This document shows positions 1-7,846 of a stretch of 64,000 nucleotides of DNA, piece after piece. This DNA comes from CAVVSD01 sp963757125 (GTDB taxonomy: Bacteria; Actinomycetota; Thermoleophilia; Solirubrobacterales; Solirubrobacteraceae): positions 1,302,001-1,366,000 of the forward strand of contig CAVWQP010000004.1 in the NCBI GenBank assembly GCA_963757125.1, read 5' to 3'. Under the pieces are notes generated by a model that did not search any database, was not told where the DNA came from, and saw only the letters and a list, made by a program, of their open reading frames with translations. Each line of letters begins with the position of its first letter. Positions within the stretch are counted from its first letter, which is position 1. The position numbers were made by a program, and so were the translations under genes.

Positions 1-263
1 AGCTCGTCGTCGGTCAGGTCGGCCGCGGCGCGCGTCGGACGGTCGACGAGGTTCGTGACCCCGACGCCGTAGCCCGGCAGCTGCGCGCTCTCGTCGGGGC
101 GCAGGACCCGTGGCGTGAACCCGGCCAGATGCAGCGCAGGCCAGAAGCGGTTGCCCGGGCGGGCGAAGTGGAAGCCCGTCTCGCCCGAGCGGATCGAAGG
201 GTTGATCCCGCAGAACAGGACCTGGAGGCCGGGCCCGATCACATCGGGCACCGGCTTCGGCAT
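1..263 (-). CDS. mug: Mismatch-specific uracil/thymine-DNA glycosylase (Mug family), truncated by the window edge
   Basis: Base-excision repair enzyme of the Mug/TDG branch of the uracil-DNA glycosylase superfamily, which removes U or T opposite G. The visible 87 residues start MPKPVPDVIG and carry the family active-site motif GINPS near residue 19 (GINPG in E. coli Mug; the Asn activates water), followed by the typical stretch GETGFHFARPGNRFWPAL and the GVTNLVDRPT segment. The start ATG (261-263) overlaps the ferredoxin stop by one base (TGATG), so the two are translationally coupled. The C-terminal half lies outside the window. Family assignment is from motif recognition. Confidence 0.85.
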   Translation of the reverse strand, partial: MPKPVPDVIGPGLQVLFCGINPSIRSGETGFHFARPGNRFWPALHLAGFTPRVLRPDESAQLPGYGVGVTNLVDRPTRAAADLTDDE

Positions 264-526
264 CAGCGCGAGGTGAAGTACTCCTGGTTGACCTGCGCGA
301 AGCCGGCCCACTCGGACGGAAGCTGATCCTCGGCGAAGCACGCATCGACGGGGCACGCCTCGACGCAGGCGTCGCAGTCGATGCACTCCTCGGGATCGAT
401 GTAGAGCTGCTCGACCTTGTCGTAGTCGGGTTCGTCCGGCGTCGGGTGGATGCAGTCGACAGGGCAGACCTCGACGCACGAGTTGTCCTTGGTCCCGATG
501 CAGGGCTCCGCGATCACGTAGGCCAT
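263..526 (-). CDS. fdxA: 7Fe (3Fe-4S/4Fe-4S) ferredoxin, FdxA type
   Basis: Small soluble electron carrier of 87 residues, the usual size for actinobacterial FdxA. Cysteines C9, C17, C21 (Cys-x7-Cys-x3-CysPro) and C48, C51, C54, C58 (C-x2-C-x2-C-x3-CP) match the ligand pattern for one 3Fe-4S and one 4Fe-4S cluster; C25 is extra. The N-terminus MAYVIAEPCIGTKDNSCVEV is characteristic. The start lies inside the last 13 bases of the amidase gene and the stop overlaps mug, so the three are probably one transcript amidase-fdxA-mug. Its redox partner is not evident; a P450 (16.0-17.2 kb) is present but not adjacent. Confidence 0.95.
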   Translation of the reverse strand: MAYVIAEPCIGTKDNSCVEVCPVDCIHPTPDEPDYDKVEQLYIDPEECIDCDACVEACPVDACFAEDQLPSEWAGFAQVNQEYFTSR

Positions 527-1968
527 GGGCGGTTCTCGACTCCAGTCTGGTGGGGGACCCGAGATTGTACGCGCCTGCCGGACCATGGCCGGGCGGCCTC
601 CAACTGCGCGGCGAGCGCGAGCAGCGGCCCTTCGCCCGCAGGCCGCCCGACGAGCTGGATCCCGAGCGGGAGGCCGTCGGGATGGACCGCCAGCGGCAGG
701 GAGATCGCAGGGCATCCGGTGACGTTGGAGATCGCCGTGAACGGCGTGAACTCGGCGCCTCGCGCGAAGGTCCGCGCTGGTTCGGGCCCGAAGGGATCGA
801 TCGTCCCGAGCGGCAGGGGAGACTCGGCGAGCGTCGGGCAGAGAATGGCGTCGTAGGGCTGCGCCCACGTCACGACCGCGCGCGCGAGGGTCTGCATCCG
901 AACCGCGGCCAGGCTCGCCGACACCGAGTCGAGGGCCTTGGCCCGCCGCCAGACCCACCAGCTCAGCGGCTCCATGTCCGCTTCGGCGGGCTCGCGGCCG
1001 GCGAGCATGCCCGCGGCGGCGATCTGCGAAGAGACGGCCGGCCCGAAGAGCGCGGCGAACAGGTCGAGCAGCCCCTCGCCGCCCCAGGGCGGGTCCGCAG
1101 GGACGACCTCGTGGCCCAGCCCTTCCAGCAGCAGCCCCGTCTCGGTGACGGCCGCGACGCAGGCGGGGTCGACCGGGACGTCGCCGAGCGAGGGCGACCA
1201 GGTCATCGCGATGCGCAGGCGGCCGGGGTCGCGCGCCGCCGCCACGGCGAACGGCTCCGGCGGCGGCGGCGCCCAGCTCGCGTCGCCCGGCTCGGTCCCG
1301 GCGAGGACGTCGAGGAGCGCGGCGGTCTCGGCGACGGTCCGCGTGAGGACGCCGTCCTGCACGAGGAACTGCTCCCCGATCTCGGGTGCGTGCGACACGC
1401 GCCCGCGCTGCGGCTTGAGGCCCACCAGGCCGCAGCACGCCGCCGGGATGCGCAGCGAGCCGCCGCCGTCGTTGCCGTGCGCGAACGGCACCATGCCGGC
1501 CGCGACCGCGGCGGCGCTGCCGCCGGACGAGCCGCCCGGCGTCCGCGTCGGGTCCCACGGGTTCCGGGTGCCCTCGGTGACGGGCAGGATCCCCCACTCG
1601 GGCATCGCCGTCGTCCCGACGACGATCGCGCCCGCGCCGCGCAGCCGGCGGACCACGTTGTGGTCGTGCCCCGCGCGCACGTCGCGCATGAGCGAGGAGC
1701 CGCACGTCAGGCGCAGTCCGGTGACGGCGCGGTTGGCCTTCACGGCGACCGGGACGCCCGCGAGCGGCCGGGCATCGCCCGCGGTGACCTCGGCCGCCGC
1801 GGCGCGGGCGCCCGCATCGTCGACCTCGACGAACGCGCCCAGGTCCGGGTCGAGCGCCGCGATGCGCGCGAGCGCGAGCTCGACGAGCTCGAGGGACGTG
1901 ACCTGCCCCGCGCCGACGAGCGCGGCGAGCTCGGTCGCCGGCAGGGTCAGCAGATCGTGGTCGGTCAC
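514..1968 (-). CDS. Amidase signature family hydrolase
   Basis: About 484 residues. Hydrolyses a C-N amide bond; the substrate cannot be told from sequence. The Ser-cisSer-Lys triad is visible: Lys at about 77 (GVPVAVKAN), cis-Ser at about 147-148 in TPGGSSGGSAA, and nucleophile Ser at about 171 in NDGGGSLRIPAACCG. Only one gene is present, with no GatB/GatC nearby, so a role in the Glu-tRNA(Gln) amidotransferase is unlikely. I prefer the GTG start at 1968 because TAGTGT sits exactly 7 bases upstream, matching other leaderless starts here. An ATG at 2025 would run into the divergent transporter gene. Overlaps the fdxA start by 13 bases. Confidence 0.9.
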   Translation of the reverse strand: MTDHDLLTLPATELAALVGAGQVTSLELVELALARIAALDPDLGAFVEVDDAGARAAAAEVTAGDARPLAGVPVAVKANRAVTGLRLTCGSSLMRDVRAGHDHNVVRRLRGAGAIVVGTTAMPEWGILPVTEGTRNPWDPTRTPGGSSGGSAAAVAAGMVPFAHGNDGGGSLRIPAACCGLVGLKPQRGRVSHAPEIGEQFLVQDGVLTRTVAETAALLDVLAGTEPGDASWAPPPPEPFAVAAARDPGRLRIAMTWSPSLGDVPVDPACVAAVTETGLLLEGLGHEVVPADPPWGGEGLLDLFAALFGPAVSSQIAAAGMLAGREPAEADMEPLSWWVWRRAKALDSVSASLAAVRMQTLARAVVTWAQPYDAILCPTLAESPLPLGTIDPFGPEPARTFARGAEFTPFTAISNVTGCPAISLPLAVHPDGLPLGIQLVGRPAGEGPLLALAAQLEAARPWSGRRVQSRVPHQTGVENRPWPT

Positions 1969-1975
1969 GCGGGGC

Positions 1976-1995
1976 ACACTACGGGGCAATAGATT
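1976..1995. promoter_or_regulatory. Back-to-back -10 hexamers for the amidase and the MFS gene
   Basis: Minus strand TAGTGT (1976-1981) is 7 bases before the amidase GTG at 1968. Plus strand TAGATT (1990-1995) is 7 bases before GTG 2003 of the transporter. Neither start has a Shine-Dalgarno sequence. The arrangement fits two divergent leaderless promoters; no convincing -35 boxes were seen. Confidence 0.5.
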
Positions 1996-2002
1996 CGGAG
2001 CG

Positions 2003-3274
2003 GTGGCGCCGACAGGGGTCGACATGGGACCGCGCTACCGCTGGGTGGTGCTCGCGGTCGGGGCGTTCGGCGCCGCGGCGTTCACGGCCCTGCGCATGGG
2101 GTTCCCCGCGCTGGGCCCGGAGCTGCGCGACGTCTTCGGCCTGTCCCTCGGCGAGATCGGCCTGGCGATCGCCGCGCTCTCGGTCGGGGTGGTGCTGACG
2201 ACCGTCCCGTGGGGGATGCTCACGGACCGCATCGGCGAGCGCCCCGTGCTGGCGGGCGGCCTGTTCGCCACCTCCATCGCGATCTTCGCGATGGCCTTCA
2301 CCGAGGGCTTCCCCGCCCTGCTCGTCGGGTTGTTCGTGACCGGTGCGTTCGGCGCGAGCGCCACCGGTGCGAGCGGCCGCGCGGTCATGGGGTGGTTCAC
2401 GCGCCACGAGCGCGGCTACGCGCTCGGCATCCGCCAGATGGCGCTGCCCGTCGGCGGCAGCATCGGCTCGATCGCGCTGCCGCTGCTGGCGGGCGCGGGA
2501 GGGCTGCAGGCGGCGTTCCTGGCGTCGGCGGGCCTCGTCCTCACCGGGGCGATCGCGTCCGCGCTCTTCATGCGCGACGCGCCCCCGTCGCCGCCCGGCA
2601 GCTACGTCAGCGACGCACCGCGCCCGCTGCGCGACCCGCGCATCCTGCGCCTCGGCGTGGCGAGCGGGCTCCTGGTGTGCGCGCAGGCGGCGATGCTCGG
2701 CTTCGTCGTGCTCTTCCTGCACGACGAGGAGGGCCTGTCGGCGGCCTTCGCCGCCGTGCTGCTCGCGGCGCTGCAGCTCGCGGGCGCGGTCGGGCGCATC
2801 GTGGCCGGTCGCCGGTCCGACCGCGAGGAGCGCCGGATCATGCCGATGCGCCGCCACGCGCTGGCCGCGACGGGGCTCATCGTCGCCAGCGCCGTCCTGA
2901 CGCCGGCGCCGAACTGGGTCGTCGTGCCGCTCGTGATGGTCGCGGGCGTGTCCACGATGTGCTGGAACGGCCTCGCGTTCACCGTCGCTGCCGAGATGTC
3001 CGGGCGCGAGCAGGCGGGCACGGCGATGAGCGTGCAGAACACGATGACCGCCGTCGGGACCGTCATCGCGCCGGTCGCGTTCGGCGCGTTCGTCGAGCTC
3101 ACGTCCTGGCCGCCCGCGTTCGTCGCGCTCGCGGCGTGCCCGCTCGCCGCCTGGTGGGTGCTGTCGCCGCTCGTCGACGAGGAGGAGCGGCGCGCGGACG
3201 CACGGGAGGCCCGCCTCGCGCTCGCGGCGACGCGCAACGCCGAGACCGGCGTCGCCAGCGCTACGGGTTCCTGA
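2003..3274 (+). CDS. MFS transporter (nitrate/nitrite or organic-anion porter-like)
   Basis: Twelve-helix major facilitator superfamily protein of 423 residues from GTG 2003, or 416 from ATG 2024. The first half opens with a hydrophobic helix (WVVLAVGAFGAAAFTALRMG), followed by the MFS loop 2-3 signature region (PWGMLTDRIGERPVL). GTG 2003 is favoured because TAGATT lies 7 bases upstream with no ribosome binding site before the ATG. The substrate is unknown; the general form resembles CynX/NarK-type permeases. Divergent from the amidase, so amide or carboxylate import is a possible but unproven link. Its 3' end overlaps the convergent small membrane protein gene by 14 bases. Confidence 0.88.
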   Translation: MAPTGVDMGPRYRWVVLAVGAFGAAAFTALRMGFPALGPELRDVFGLSLGEIGLAIAALSVGVVLTTVPWGMLTDRIGERPVLAGGLFATSIAIFAMAFTEGFPALLVGLFVTGAFGASATGASGRAVMGWFTRHERGYALGIRQMALPVGGSIGSIALPLLAGAGGLQAAFLASAGLVLTGAIASALFMRDAPPSPPGSYVSDAPRPLRDPRILRLGVASGLLVCAQAAMLGFVVLFLHDEEGLSAAFAAVLLAALQLAGAVGRIVAGRRSDREERRIMPMRRHALAATGLIVASAVLTPAPNWVVVPLVMVAGVSTMCWNGLAFTVAAEMSGREQAGTAMSVQNTMTAVGTVIAPVAFGAFVELTSWPPAFVALAACPLAAWWVLSPLVDEEERRADAREARLALAATRNAETGVASATGS

Positions 3275-3452
3275 CGCCCTCCTCGTCGGGCCAGTGGCCG
3301 TGGAGGTCGTAGAAGTCGCGCGCGTCGTCCTCGGCGTGGCGGTCGGCGTGGCCCTTGGCGGCGATCCACACCATCAGCACGATGGACACGATCGCGCCGA
3401 GCGTCCCGATGATGCCCCAGGCGAGGTCGACTCCGCCGCCGAAATTGAACAC
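3261..3452 (-). CDS. Small membrane protein, 63 aa
   Basis: Starts at a GTG (MFNFGGGVDLAWG). One clear hydrophobic helix at about residues 12-32 (GIIGTLGAIVSIVLMVWIAA) is followed by a charged, probably cytoplasmic tail (KGHADRHAEDDARDFYDLHG). I do not recognise a family. The ORF is supported by TAGCCT (3460-3465 on the minus strand) 7 bases before the GTG, the same spacing as at other leaderless starts here, and by the membrane-then-acidic-tail composition, which a chance antisense frame would be unlikely to produce. It converges with and slightly overlaps the MFS gene. Confidence 0.7.
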   Translation of the reverse strand: MFNFGGGVDLAWGIIGTLGAIVSIVLMVWIAAKGHADRHAEDDARDFYDLHGHWPDEEGVRNP

Positions 3453-3459
3453 GCGTCAC

Positions 3460-3498
3460 AGGCTAACCACGTGGCAGGGGTGCGGGGTGTCGTAGTCT
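3460..3498. promoter_or_regulatory. Divergent leaderless -10 elements
   Basis: Minus strand TAGCCT (3460-3465) is 7 bases before GTG 3452 of the small membrane protein. Plus strand TAGTCT (3493-3498) is 7 bases before GTG 3506 of the second MFS gene. Neither start has a Shine-Dalgarno sequence. Confidence 0.5.
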
Positions 3499-3505
3499 CG
3501 ACGCC

Positions 3506-4696
3506 GTGCTTCTGGATCGATTCAGAAACCCACGGGCGGCCGTCACGCTCGTGTTCGCCCTCAGCGGCGTGATGTACGGGTCGTGGGCGGCGCGCATCCC
3601 CGCGATCCAGAACCGCCTCGACCTGAGCGCGGGCGCGCTGGGCATCGCGCTCGCCGGCGTCGCCGCGGGCGCGGTGGTCGCGATGCCGCTCAGCGGCGGA
3701 TGGGCGGCGCGCGCGGGGAGTCGCCGCGTGACCCGCACGCTGCTGGTGGCGACGTGCCTCGCCGTCCCGCTCGCGGCGTTCGCCCCGTCGCTGGCGCTGC
3801 TCGTGCTCGCGACGCTCGCGCTCGGCGCCGCCAACGGCGGCCTCGACGTCGCCATGAACGCCCAGGGCGCCGCCGTCGAACGCCGCGCCGGCAAGCTCAT
3901 CTTCAGCTCGCTGCACGCGGGCTTCAGCCTCGGAGGGCTCGTCGGCGCGCTCACCGGCGCGGCCGCCGCGGCGGCGCGCGTCGACGTCCGGGTCAACCTC
4001 GTCGTCGTCGCCGCGCTCGCCCTCGCCGTGGGGCTCCTCGCGACCCGCGCGCTCCTGCCCACGTCGGCCGACGCCTCCCCCGAGTCGCACTCGTTCGCCC
4101 GGCCGACGCGCGCGCTGTGGGCGCTGGGCATCCTCGCCTTCTGCTGCCTGCTCGCCGAGGGCGCGGCGGCCGACTGGAGCGCCGTCTACGTCGAGGACTC
4201 GCTCGGCGGCCCCGCCGGACAGGCGGCGCTCGCGTACGCGGCGTTCTCGGCGACGATGACCCTCGGCCGCCTCGTCGGGGACCGTCTCGTCGGCGACCTC
4301 GGCTCCGTGCGCCTCCTGCGCATCTCGGGCATGGTGGCCGCGGTCGGCCTGGGCGGTGCCCTGCTCCTCGCCGTGCCGGGCGCCGCGATCGCGGGGTTCG
4401 CCCTCCTCGGAGCGGGGCTGTCCGTCGTGATCCCGATCGTGTTCCGCAGCGCCGCGGCGACGCCGGGCGTCGCGCCTGGCCCGTCGCTGGCCGCGGTCTC
4501 GTCGCTCGGCTACCTCGGCTTCCTCGCCGGGCCGCCGCTCGTCGGCGGGCTGGCGGAGCTCACATCGCTGCCCGTCGCGCTGAGCCTCGTCGTGCTGTGC
4601 GCGGCCTCGACCACCGCGCTCGCCGGCGCGACGCGCCGTGGGGGCTCGGGCGTCCCGGCGCCGGCGCGGCGGGTCGCCGAGCCGGTGCACGCGTAG
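3506..4696 (+). CDS. MFS transporter (YbjJ/fucose-permease-like fold)
   Basis: 396-residue, probably 12-helix transporter. The N-terminal motif GVMYGSWAARIPAIQNRLDLS and the segment GAANGGLDVAMNAQGAAVE are typical of the YbjJ-like MFS subgroup often annotated as sugar or unknown-substrate permeases. The GTG start is set by the upstream TAGTCT at a 7-base spacing. The stop codon TAG at 4694 forms part of the -10-like hexamer for the next gene. No substrate can be inferred from neighbours. Nothing is unusual in length or composition. Confidence 0.88.
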   Translation: MLLDRFRNPRAAVTLVFALSGVMYGSWAARIPAIQNRLDLSAGALGIALAGVAAGAVVAMPLSGGWAARAGSRRVTRTLLVATCLAVPLAAFAPSLALLVLATLALGAANGGLDVAMNAQGAAVERRAGKLIFSSLHAGFSLGGLVGALTGAAAAAARVDVRVNLVVVAALALAVGLLATRALLPTSADASPESHSFARPTRALWALGILAFCCLLAEGAAADWSAVYVEDSLGGPAGQAALAYAAFSATMTLGRLVGDRLVGDLGSVRLLRISGMVAAVGLGGALLLAVPGAAIAGFALLGAGLSVVIPIVFRSAAATPGVAPGPSLAAVSSLGYLGFLAGPPLVGGLAELTSLPVALSLVVLCAASTTALAGATRRGGSGVPAPARRVAEPVHA

Positions 4697-4699
4697 AGT
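4694..4699 (+). promoter_or_regulatory. Leaderless -10 (TAGAGT) before the PPOX-fold gene
   Basis: TAGAGT, whose first three bases are the stop codon of the preceding transporter, is 6 bases before ATG 4706; there is no Shine-Dalgarno sequence. Confidence 0.4.
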
Positions 4700-4705
4700 C
4701 GCGGG

Positions 4706-5131
4706 ATGCCGCTCGATCCAGACGTCCGCGACCTCTTCGCAGGCGCGAACTTCGTGCACCTCGCAACGCTGATGCCCGACGGCGGTCCGCACAGCGTCGC
4801 GATCTGGGCCGACGTCCACGACGACGAGCACGTCGTGTTCTTCACGAGCCCGACCTCCCGCAAGGCGCGCAACCTCGACGGGGACGCCCGCCTGGCGATG
4901 TCGCTCGTCGACCGCGACAACCCCTACCGGACCGCGATGATCCGCGGGCGGCTCGTGGAGCGGATCGAGGGGGACGAGGCCGCGGCCATCGTCGACCGGA
5001 TCAGCCACAAGTACACGGGCAGGCCGTTCCCCTTCCCGCCCGGCCTGGCGTTCGTCGTCGAGGTGACCCACAGCCGGCTCTTCTCGCTCATCGACAACTT
5101 CGAGGACACCCCGAGGACCCAGACCGGGTAG
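4706..5131 (+). CDS. PPOX-class (pyridoxamine 5'-phosphate oxidase fold) FMN/F420-binding protein
   Basis: 141-residue split-barrel flavoprotein-like protein. The pattern VHLATLMPDGGPHSVAIWAD followed by VVFFTSPTSRKARNL is the strand-loop-strand that binds the FMN or F420 phosphate in this superfamily. Such proteins reduce or oxidise small molecules with F420 or FMN; the specific substrate is not predictable. It is 32 bases upstream of doxX in the same direction but doxX has its own strong ribosome binding site. Confidence 0.85.
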   Translation: MPLDPDVRDLFAGANFVHLATLMPDGGPHSVAIWADVHDDEHVVFFTSPTSRKARNLDGDARLAMSLVDRDNPYRTAMIRGRLVERIEGDEAAAIVDRISHKYTGRPFPFPPGLAFVVEVTHSRLFSLIDNFEDTPRTQTG

Positions 5132-5149
5132 CCACACGCCACGCACGAC

Positions 5150-5157
5150 CAAGGAGG
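5150..5157 (+). promoter_or_regulatory. Strong Shine-Dalgarno of doxX
   Basis: AAGGAGGT ends 6 bases before ATG 5164; one of the few canonical ribosome binding sites in the window. It fixes the doxX start. Confidence 0.8.
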
Positions 5158-5163
5158 TACGCA

Positions 5164-5679
5164 ATGGTGAGGCTGATCCTGAGGGTGCTCGTGGGCACCC
5201 TCTTCATGGGGCACGGGCTCCAGAAGCTGAAAGGGTGGTTCGGCGGCTACGGCATCGAGGGCACCGGCCAGTTCTTCGAGGGCATCGGATTGCGCCCGGG
5301 CAAGCGCCACGCCACGGCCGCCGGTGCCGCCGAGACGGCGGGCGGCGCGCTCCTGGCGCTCGGGCTCCTGACGCCCGTGGCGTCCGCCGCGCTCATCGGG
5401 ACGATGGCGACGGCCGTCAAGACCGTCCACCTCGAGAAGGGCCCGTGGGTGAGCGACGGCGGCTGGGAGTACAACGCCGTGATCGTCGCCGCGCTCGCGG
5501 CGCTGACCGAGACGGGACCCGGGGCCCTGTCCCTCGACCGCGCGCTCGGGACGGAGCTGTCCGGGCCGTTCTGGGCCTTCGCGGCCCTCGCCGCCGGAAT
5601 AGGCGGCGCCGCAGCGAACCTCGCGATGACCGAGGACGCGCCGCCGCCGCGGCAGCCCGTCCCCGCGGACGTGCAGTAG
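5164..5679 (+). CDS. DoxX family membrane protein
   Basis: 171 residues with about four hydrophobic helices. The N-terminal LILRVLVGTLFMGHGLQKLKGWFGG carries the DoxX signature (GxxFxxHGxQKL), with further helices around AETAGGALLALGLLTPVASA and YNAVIVAALAALTE. DoxX proteins are small integral membrane proteins linked to redox or thiol-oxidant defence in some actinobacteria; the biochemical role here is unknown. It ends just before a strong bidirectional terminator separating it from groEL. Confidence 0.9.
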   Translation: MVRLILRVLVGTLFMGHGLQKLKGWFGGYGIEGTGQFFEGIGLRPGKRHATAAGAAETAGGALLALGLLTPVASAALIGTMATAVKTVHLEKGPWVSDGGWEYNAVIVAALAALTETGPGALSLDRALGTELSGPFWAFAALAAGIGGAAANLAMTEDAPPPRQPVPADVQ

Positions 5680-5685
5680 AACGCA

Positions 5686-5717
5686 CGAGGGCCCGGCGAT
5701 CGCTCGCCGGGCCCTCG
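5686..5717. terminator. Bidirectional rho-independent-type terminator between doxX and groEL
   Basis: A perfect 14-bp stem (5686-5699 with 5704-5717) and a 4-base loop TCGC lies between the convergent genes doxX and groEL. No clear T-run follows on either strand, as is common in G+C-rich actinobacteria. Confidence 0.8.
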
Positions 5718-5749
5718 GTGCTCCTACGGAAATCCGCGGGGCGGATTTC

Positions 5750-7375
5750 CTACATCATGCCGCCCATGTCGGGCATCCCGCCGCCGCCGCCGGAGCCGGC
5801 CGGCTCCGGGACCTCGGCCACGATGGCCTCGGTGGTCAGGATGTTCTTCGCGATCGACGCGGCGTTCTGCAGCGCGGAGCGCGTGACCATCGCCGGGTCG
5901 ATGACGCCGGCCTTGACCAGGTCGACGATCTCGCCGGTGGCCGCGTTCAGGCCCTCGTTCTTCTTGGCCTTGCGGACGTCGTTGACGACGACCGAGCCCT
6001 CGAGGCCCGCGTTGTGCGAGATCTGACGGAGGGGCTCCTCGAGCGACCGGAGGACGATCTTCGCCCCGGTCTTCTCGTCGCCCTCGAAGGCGTCGATCTT
6101 CACCGAGTCGCCGGCGCGCAGGAGCGCGACGCCGCCACCGGGGACGATGCCCTCCTCGAGCGCCGCGCGGGTCGCCTGGAGGGCGTCCTCGACACGGTGC
6201 TTCTTCTCCTTGACCTCGGTCTCCGTGGCCGCGCCGACCTTCACGACGGCGACGCCACCGGAGAGCTTGGCAAGGCGCTCCTGGAGCTTCTCGCGATCGA
6301 AGTCCGAGTCGGTGTTCTCGACCTCGGCCTTGATCTGGTTGATGCGGCCGCGGATCGCGTCCGCGTCACCGTTGCCGTCGACGATGGTCGTCGTGTCCTT
6401 CGTGACGACCACGCGGCGGGCACGGCCCAGCTGCGAGACCTGCGTGTTCTCGAGCTTGAGGCCCATCTCCTCGGTGATGACCTCGCCACCGGAGAGGATC
6501 GCGATGTCCTCGAGCATGCGCTTGCGGCGGTCGCCGAAGCCCGGGGCCTTGACGGCCACGCCCGTGAACGTGCCGCGCAGCTTGTTCACCACGAGGGTGG
6601 CGAGGGACTCGCCCTCGACGTCCTCGGCGATGATGAGCAGCGGCTTGCCCGACTGGATGACCTGCTCCAGGATCGGGAGGATGTCGCGGACGGAGCCGAT
6701 CTTGGAGTTGGCGATGAGGATGTACGGATCCTCGAGGACCGCCTCCATGCGCTCCTGGTCGGTGACCATGTAGGGCGAGATGTAGCCCTTGTCGAACTGC
6801 ATGCCCTCGGTGAACTCGAGGTCGAGGCCGAACGTCTGGCCCTCCTCGACGTTCACGACGCCGTCCTTGCCGACCTTCTCGATGGCGTCGGCGATGACGT
6901 CGCCGATCTCCTCGTCGCCGGCCGAGATCGTCGCGACGCGAGCGATCTGGTCCTTGCCGGAGATCTCGGTCGACTGCTCCTTGATGTTCGCCACGATCTG
7001 CTCGACCGCCAGCTCGATGCCCTTCTTGAGCGCGAGCGGGTTCGCACCAGCAGCGACGTTCTTCAGGCCCTCGCGGACGATGGCCTGGGCGAGGACGGTC
7101 GCGGTCGTCGTGCCGTCGCCGGCGACGTCGTTGGTCGCCGTGGCGACCTCGCGGACGAGCTGCGCGCCCTGGTTCTCGAAGACGTCCTCGATCTCGATCT
7201 CACGGGCGATGGTGACGCCGTCGTTCGTGATCGTCGGGGCGCCGAACTTCTTGTCGAGCACGACGTAGCGGCCGCGCGGGCCGAGCGTGACCTTGACCGC
7301 GTTGGCGACTGCGTCGACGCCCGCCTCGAGCGCGCGTCGCGCGTCCGTGTTGTACTTCAGCTCCTTGTGTGCCAT
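5750..7375 (-). CDS. groL: 60-kDa chaperonin GroEL
   Basis: 541 residues, full family length. It forms the double-ring ATP-dependent folding chamber with GroES. Visible are LGPRGRYVVLDKKFGAPTIT near the N-terminus, the ATPase motif DGTTTATVLAQAI near residue 87, the apical-domain stretch with LLIIAEDVEGE, and the flexible Gly/Met-rich tail ending MGGMM. Actinobacteria often carry two GroELs; the GGM tail identifies this as the general housekeeping type rather than the His-rich tail form. It is 17 bases downstream of groES and shares the groES promoter and its CIRCE operators. Confidence 0.99.
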   Translation of the reverse strand: MAHKELKYNTDARRALEAGVDAVANAVKVTLGPRGRYVVLDKKFGAPTITNDGVTIAREIEIEDVFENQGAQLVREVATATNDVAGDGTTTATVLAQAIVREGLKNVAAGANPLALKKGIELAVEQIVANIKEQSTEISGKDQIARVATISAGDEEIGDVIADAIEKVGKDGVVNVEEGQTFGLDLEFTEGMQFDKGYISPYMVTDQERMEAVLEDPYILIANSKIGSVRDILPILEQVIQSGKPLLIIAEDVEGESLATLVVNKLRGTFTGVAVKAPGFGDRRKRMLEDIAILSGGEVITEEMGLKLENTQVSQLGRARRVVVTKDTTTIVDGNGDADAIRGRINQIKAEVENTDSDFDREKLQERLAKLSGGVAVVKVGAATETEVKEKKHRVEDALQATRAALEEGIVPGGGVALLRAGDSVKIDAFEGDEKTGAKIVLRSLEEPLRQISHNAGLEGSVVVNDVRKAKKNEGLNAATGEIVDLVKAGVIDPAMVTRSALQNAASIAKNILTTEAIVAEVPEPAGSGGGGGMPDMGGMM

Positions 7376-7392
7376 GTGTTTCCTTGGCTCCT

Positions 7393-7689
7393 CTACTGGA
7401 CCTTGGCGAGGACGTCGGACTCGCGGAGCACGAGCAGATCCTCACCGTCGAAAACGATCTCCGTACCGCCGTACTTGGAGTAGAGGACGGTGTCGCCGGC
7501 GGTGACGTCGAGCGGGATGCGCTTCGAGCCGTCGTCGTCGAACCGGCCGTCGCCGACGGCCAGCACCTCGCCGCGCTGCGGCTTCTCCTTCGCGGTGTCG
7601 GGGAGCACGAGGCCGCTTGCCGTCGTCTCCTCCTCCTCGATTGCCCGCACGATCAGACGATCGCCCAGGGGCTTCAGCTTCAACGCCAT
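7393..7689 (-). CDS. groS: 10-kDa co-chaperonin GroES
   Basis: 98 residues, normal for the GroES lid. Core motifs LKPLGDRLIVRAIEEEETTASG (mobile-loop region) and GDTVLYSKYGGTEI are intact. The start is ATG 7689, preceded by GGAGG in the leader. It is first gene of the groES-groEL operon. A promoter between two CIRCE sites implies repression by HrcA; hrcA itself is not in the window. Confidence 0.99.
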   Translation of the reverse strand: MALKLKPLGDRLIVRAIEEEETTASGLVLPDTAKEKPQRGEVLAVGDGRFDDDGSKRIPLDVTAGDTVLYSKYGGTEIVFDGEDLLVLRESDVLAKVQ

Positions 7690-7723
7690 GGTCCTGTGAC
7701 CTCCAGAGAACGGTTGTTGCGGT

Positions 7724-7752
7724 GTTGGCACTCGTTGGGGGAGAGTGCCAAC
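7724..7752. promoter_or_regulatory. CIRCE operator 1 (HrcA binding site), downstream of the groES promoter
   Basis: TTGGCACTC-N9-GAGTGCCAA (7725-7751), a perfect 9-9-9 CIRCE inverted repeat, extending one further base pair on each side. It lies between the -10 box and the groES start, so HrcA bound here would block initiation or elongation and sit in the 5' leader. Confidence 0.95.
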
Positions 7753-7767
7753 ACGTTGCTCGGCGTG

Positions 7768-7795
7768 ACTATAGGGCACATCTGAGTGCGCGCAA
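7768..7795 (-). promoter_or_regulatory. groESL promoter
   Basis: On the minus strand TTGCGC (7790-7795), 16-base spacer, TATAGT (7768-7773). It is a good housekeeping-sigma promoter lying exactly between the two CIRCE operators, directed at groES. Confidence 0.75.
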
Positions 7796-7804
7796 GTGAA
7801 ATCC

Positions 7805-7831
7805 TTGGCACTCCGGACCGAGGAGTGCCAG
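7805..7831. promoter_or_regulatory. CIRCE operator 2, upstream of the groES -35 box
   Basis: TTGGCACTC-N9-GAGTGCCAG, with one mismatch in the outermost pair, ends 16 bases before the stop of the ASCH gene. Centre-to-centre distance to CIRCE 1 is 80 bases, so HrcA dimers could bind both sides of the promoter. Confidence 0.92.
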
Positions 7832-7846
7832 CGACGCCGGGCCGGG

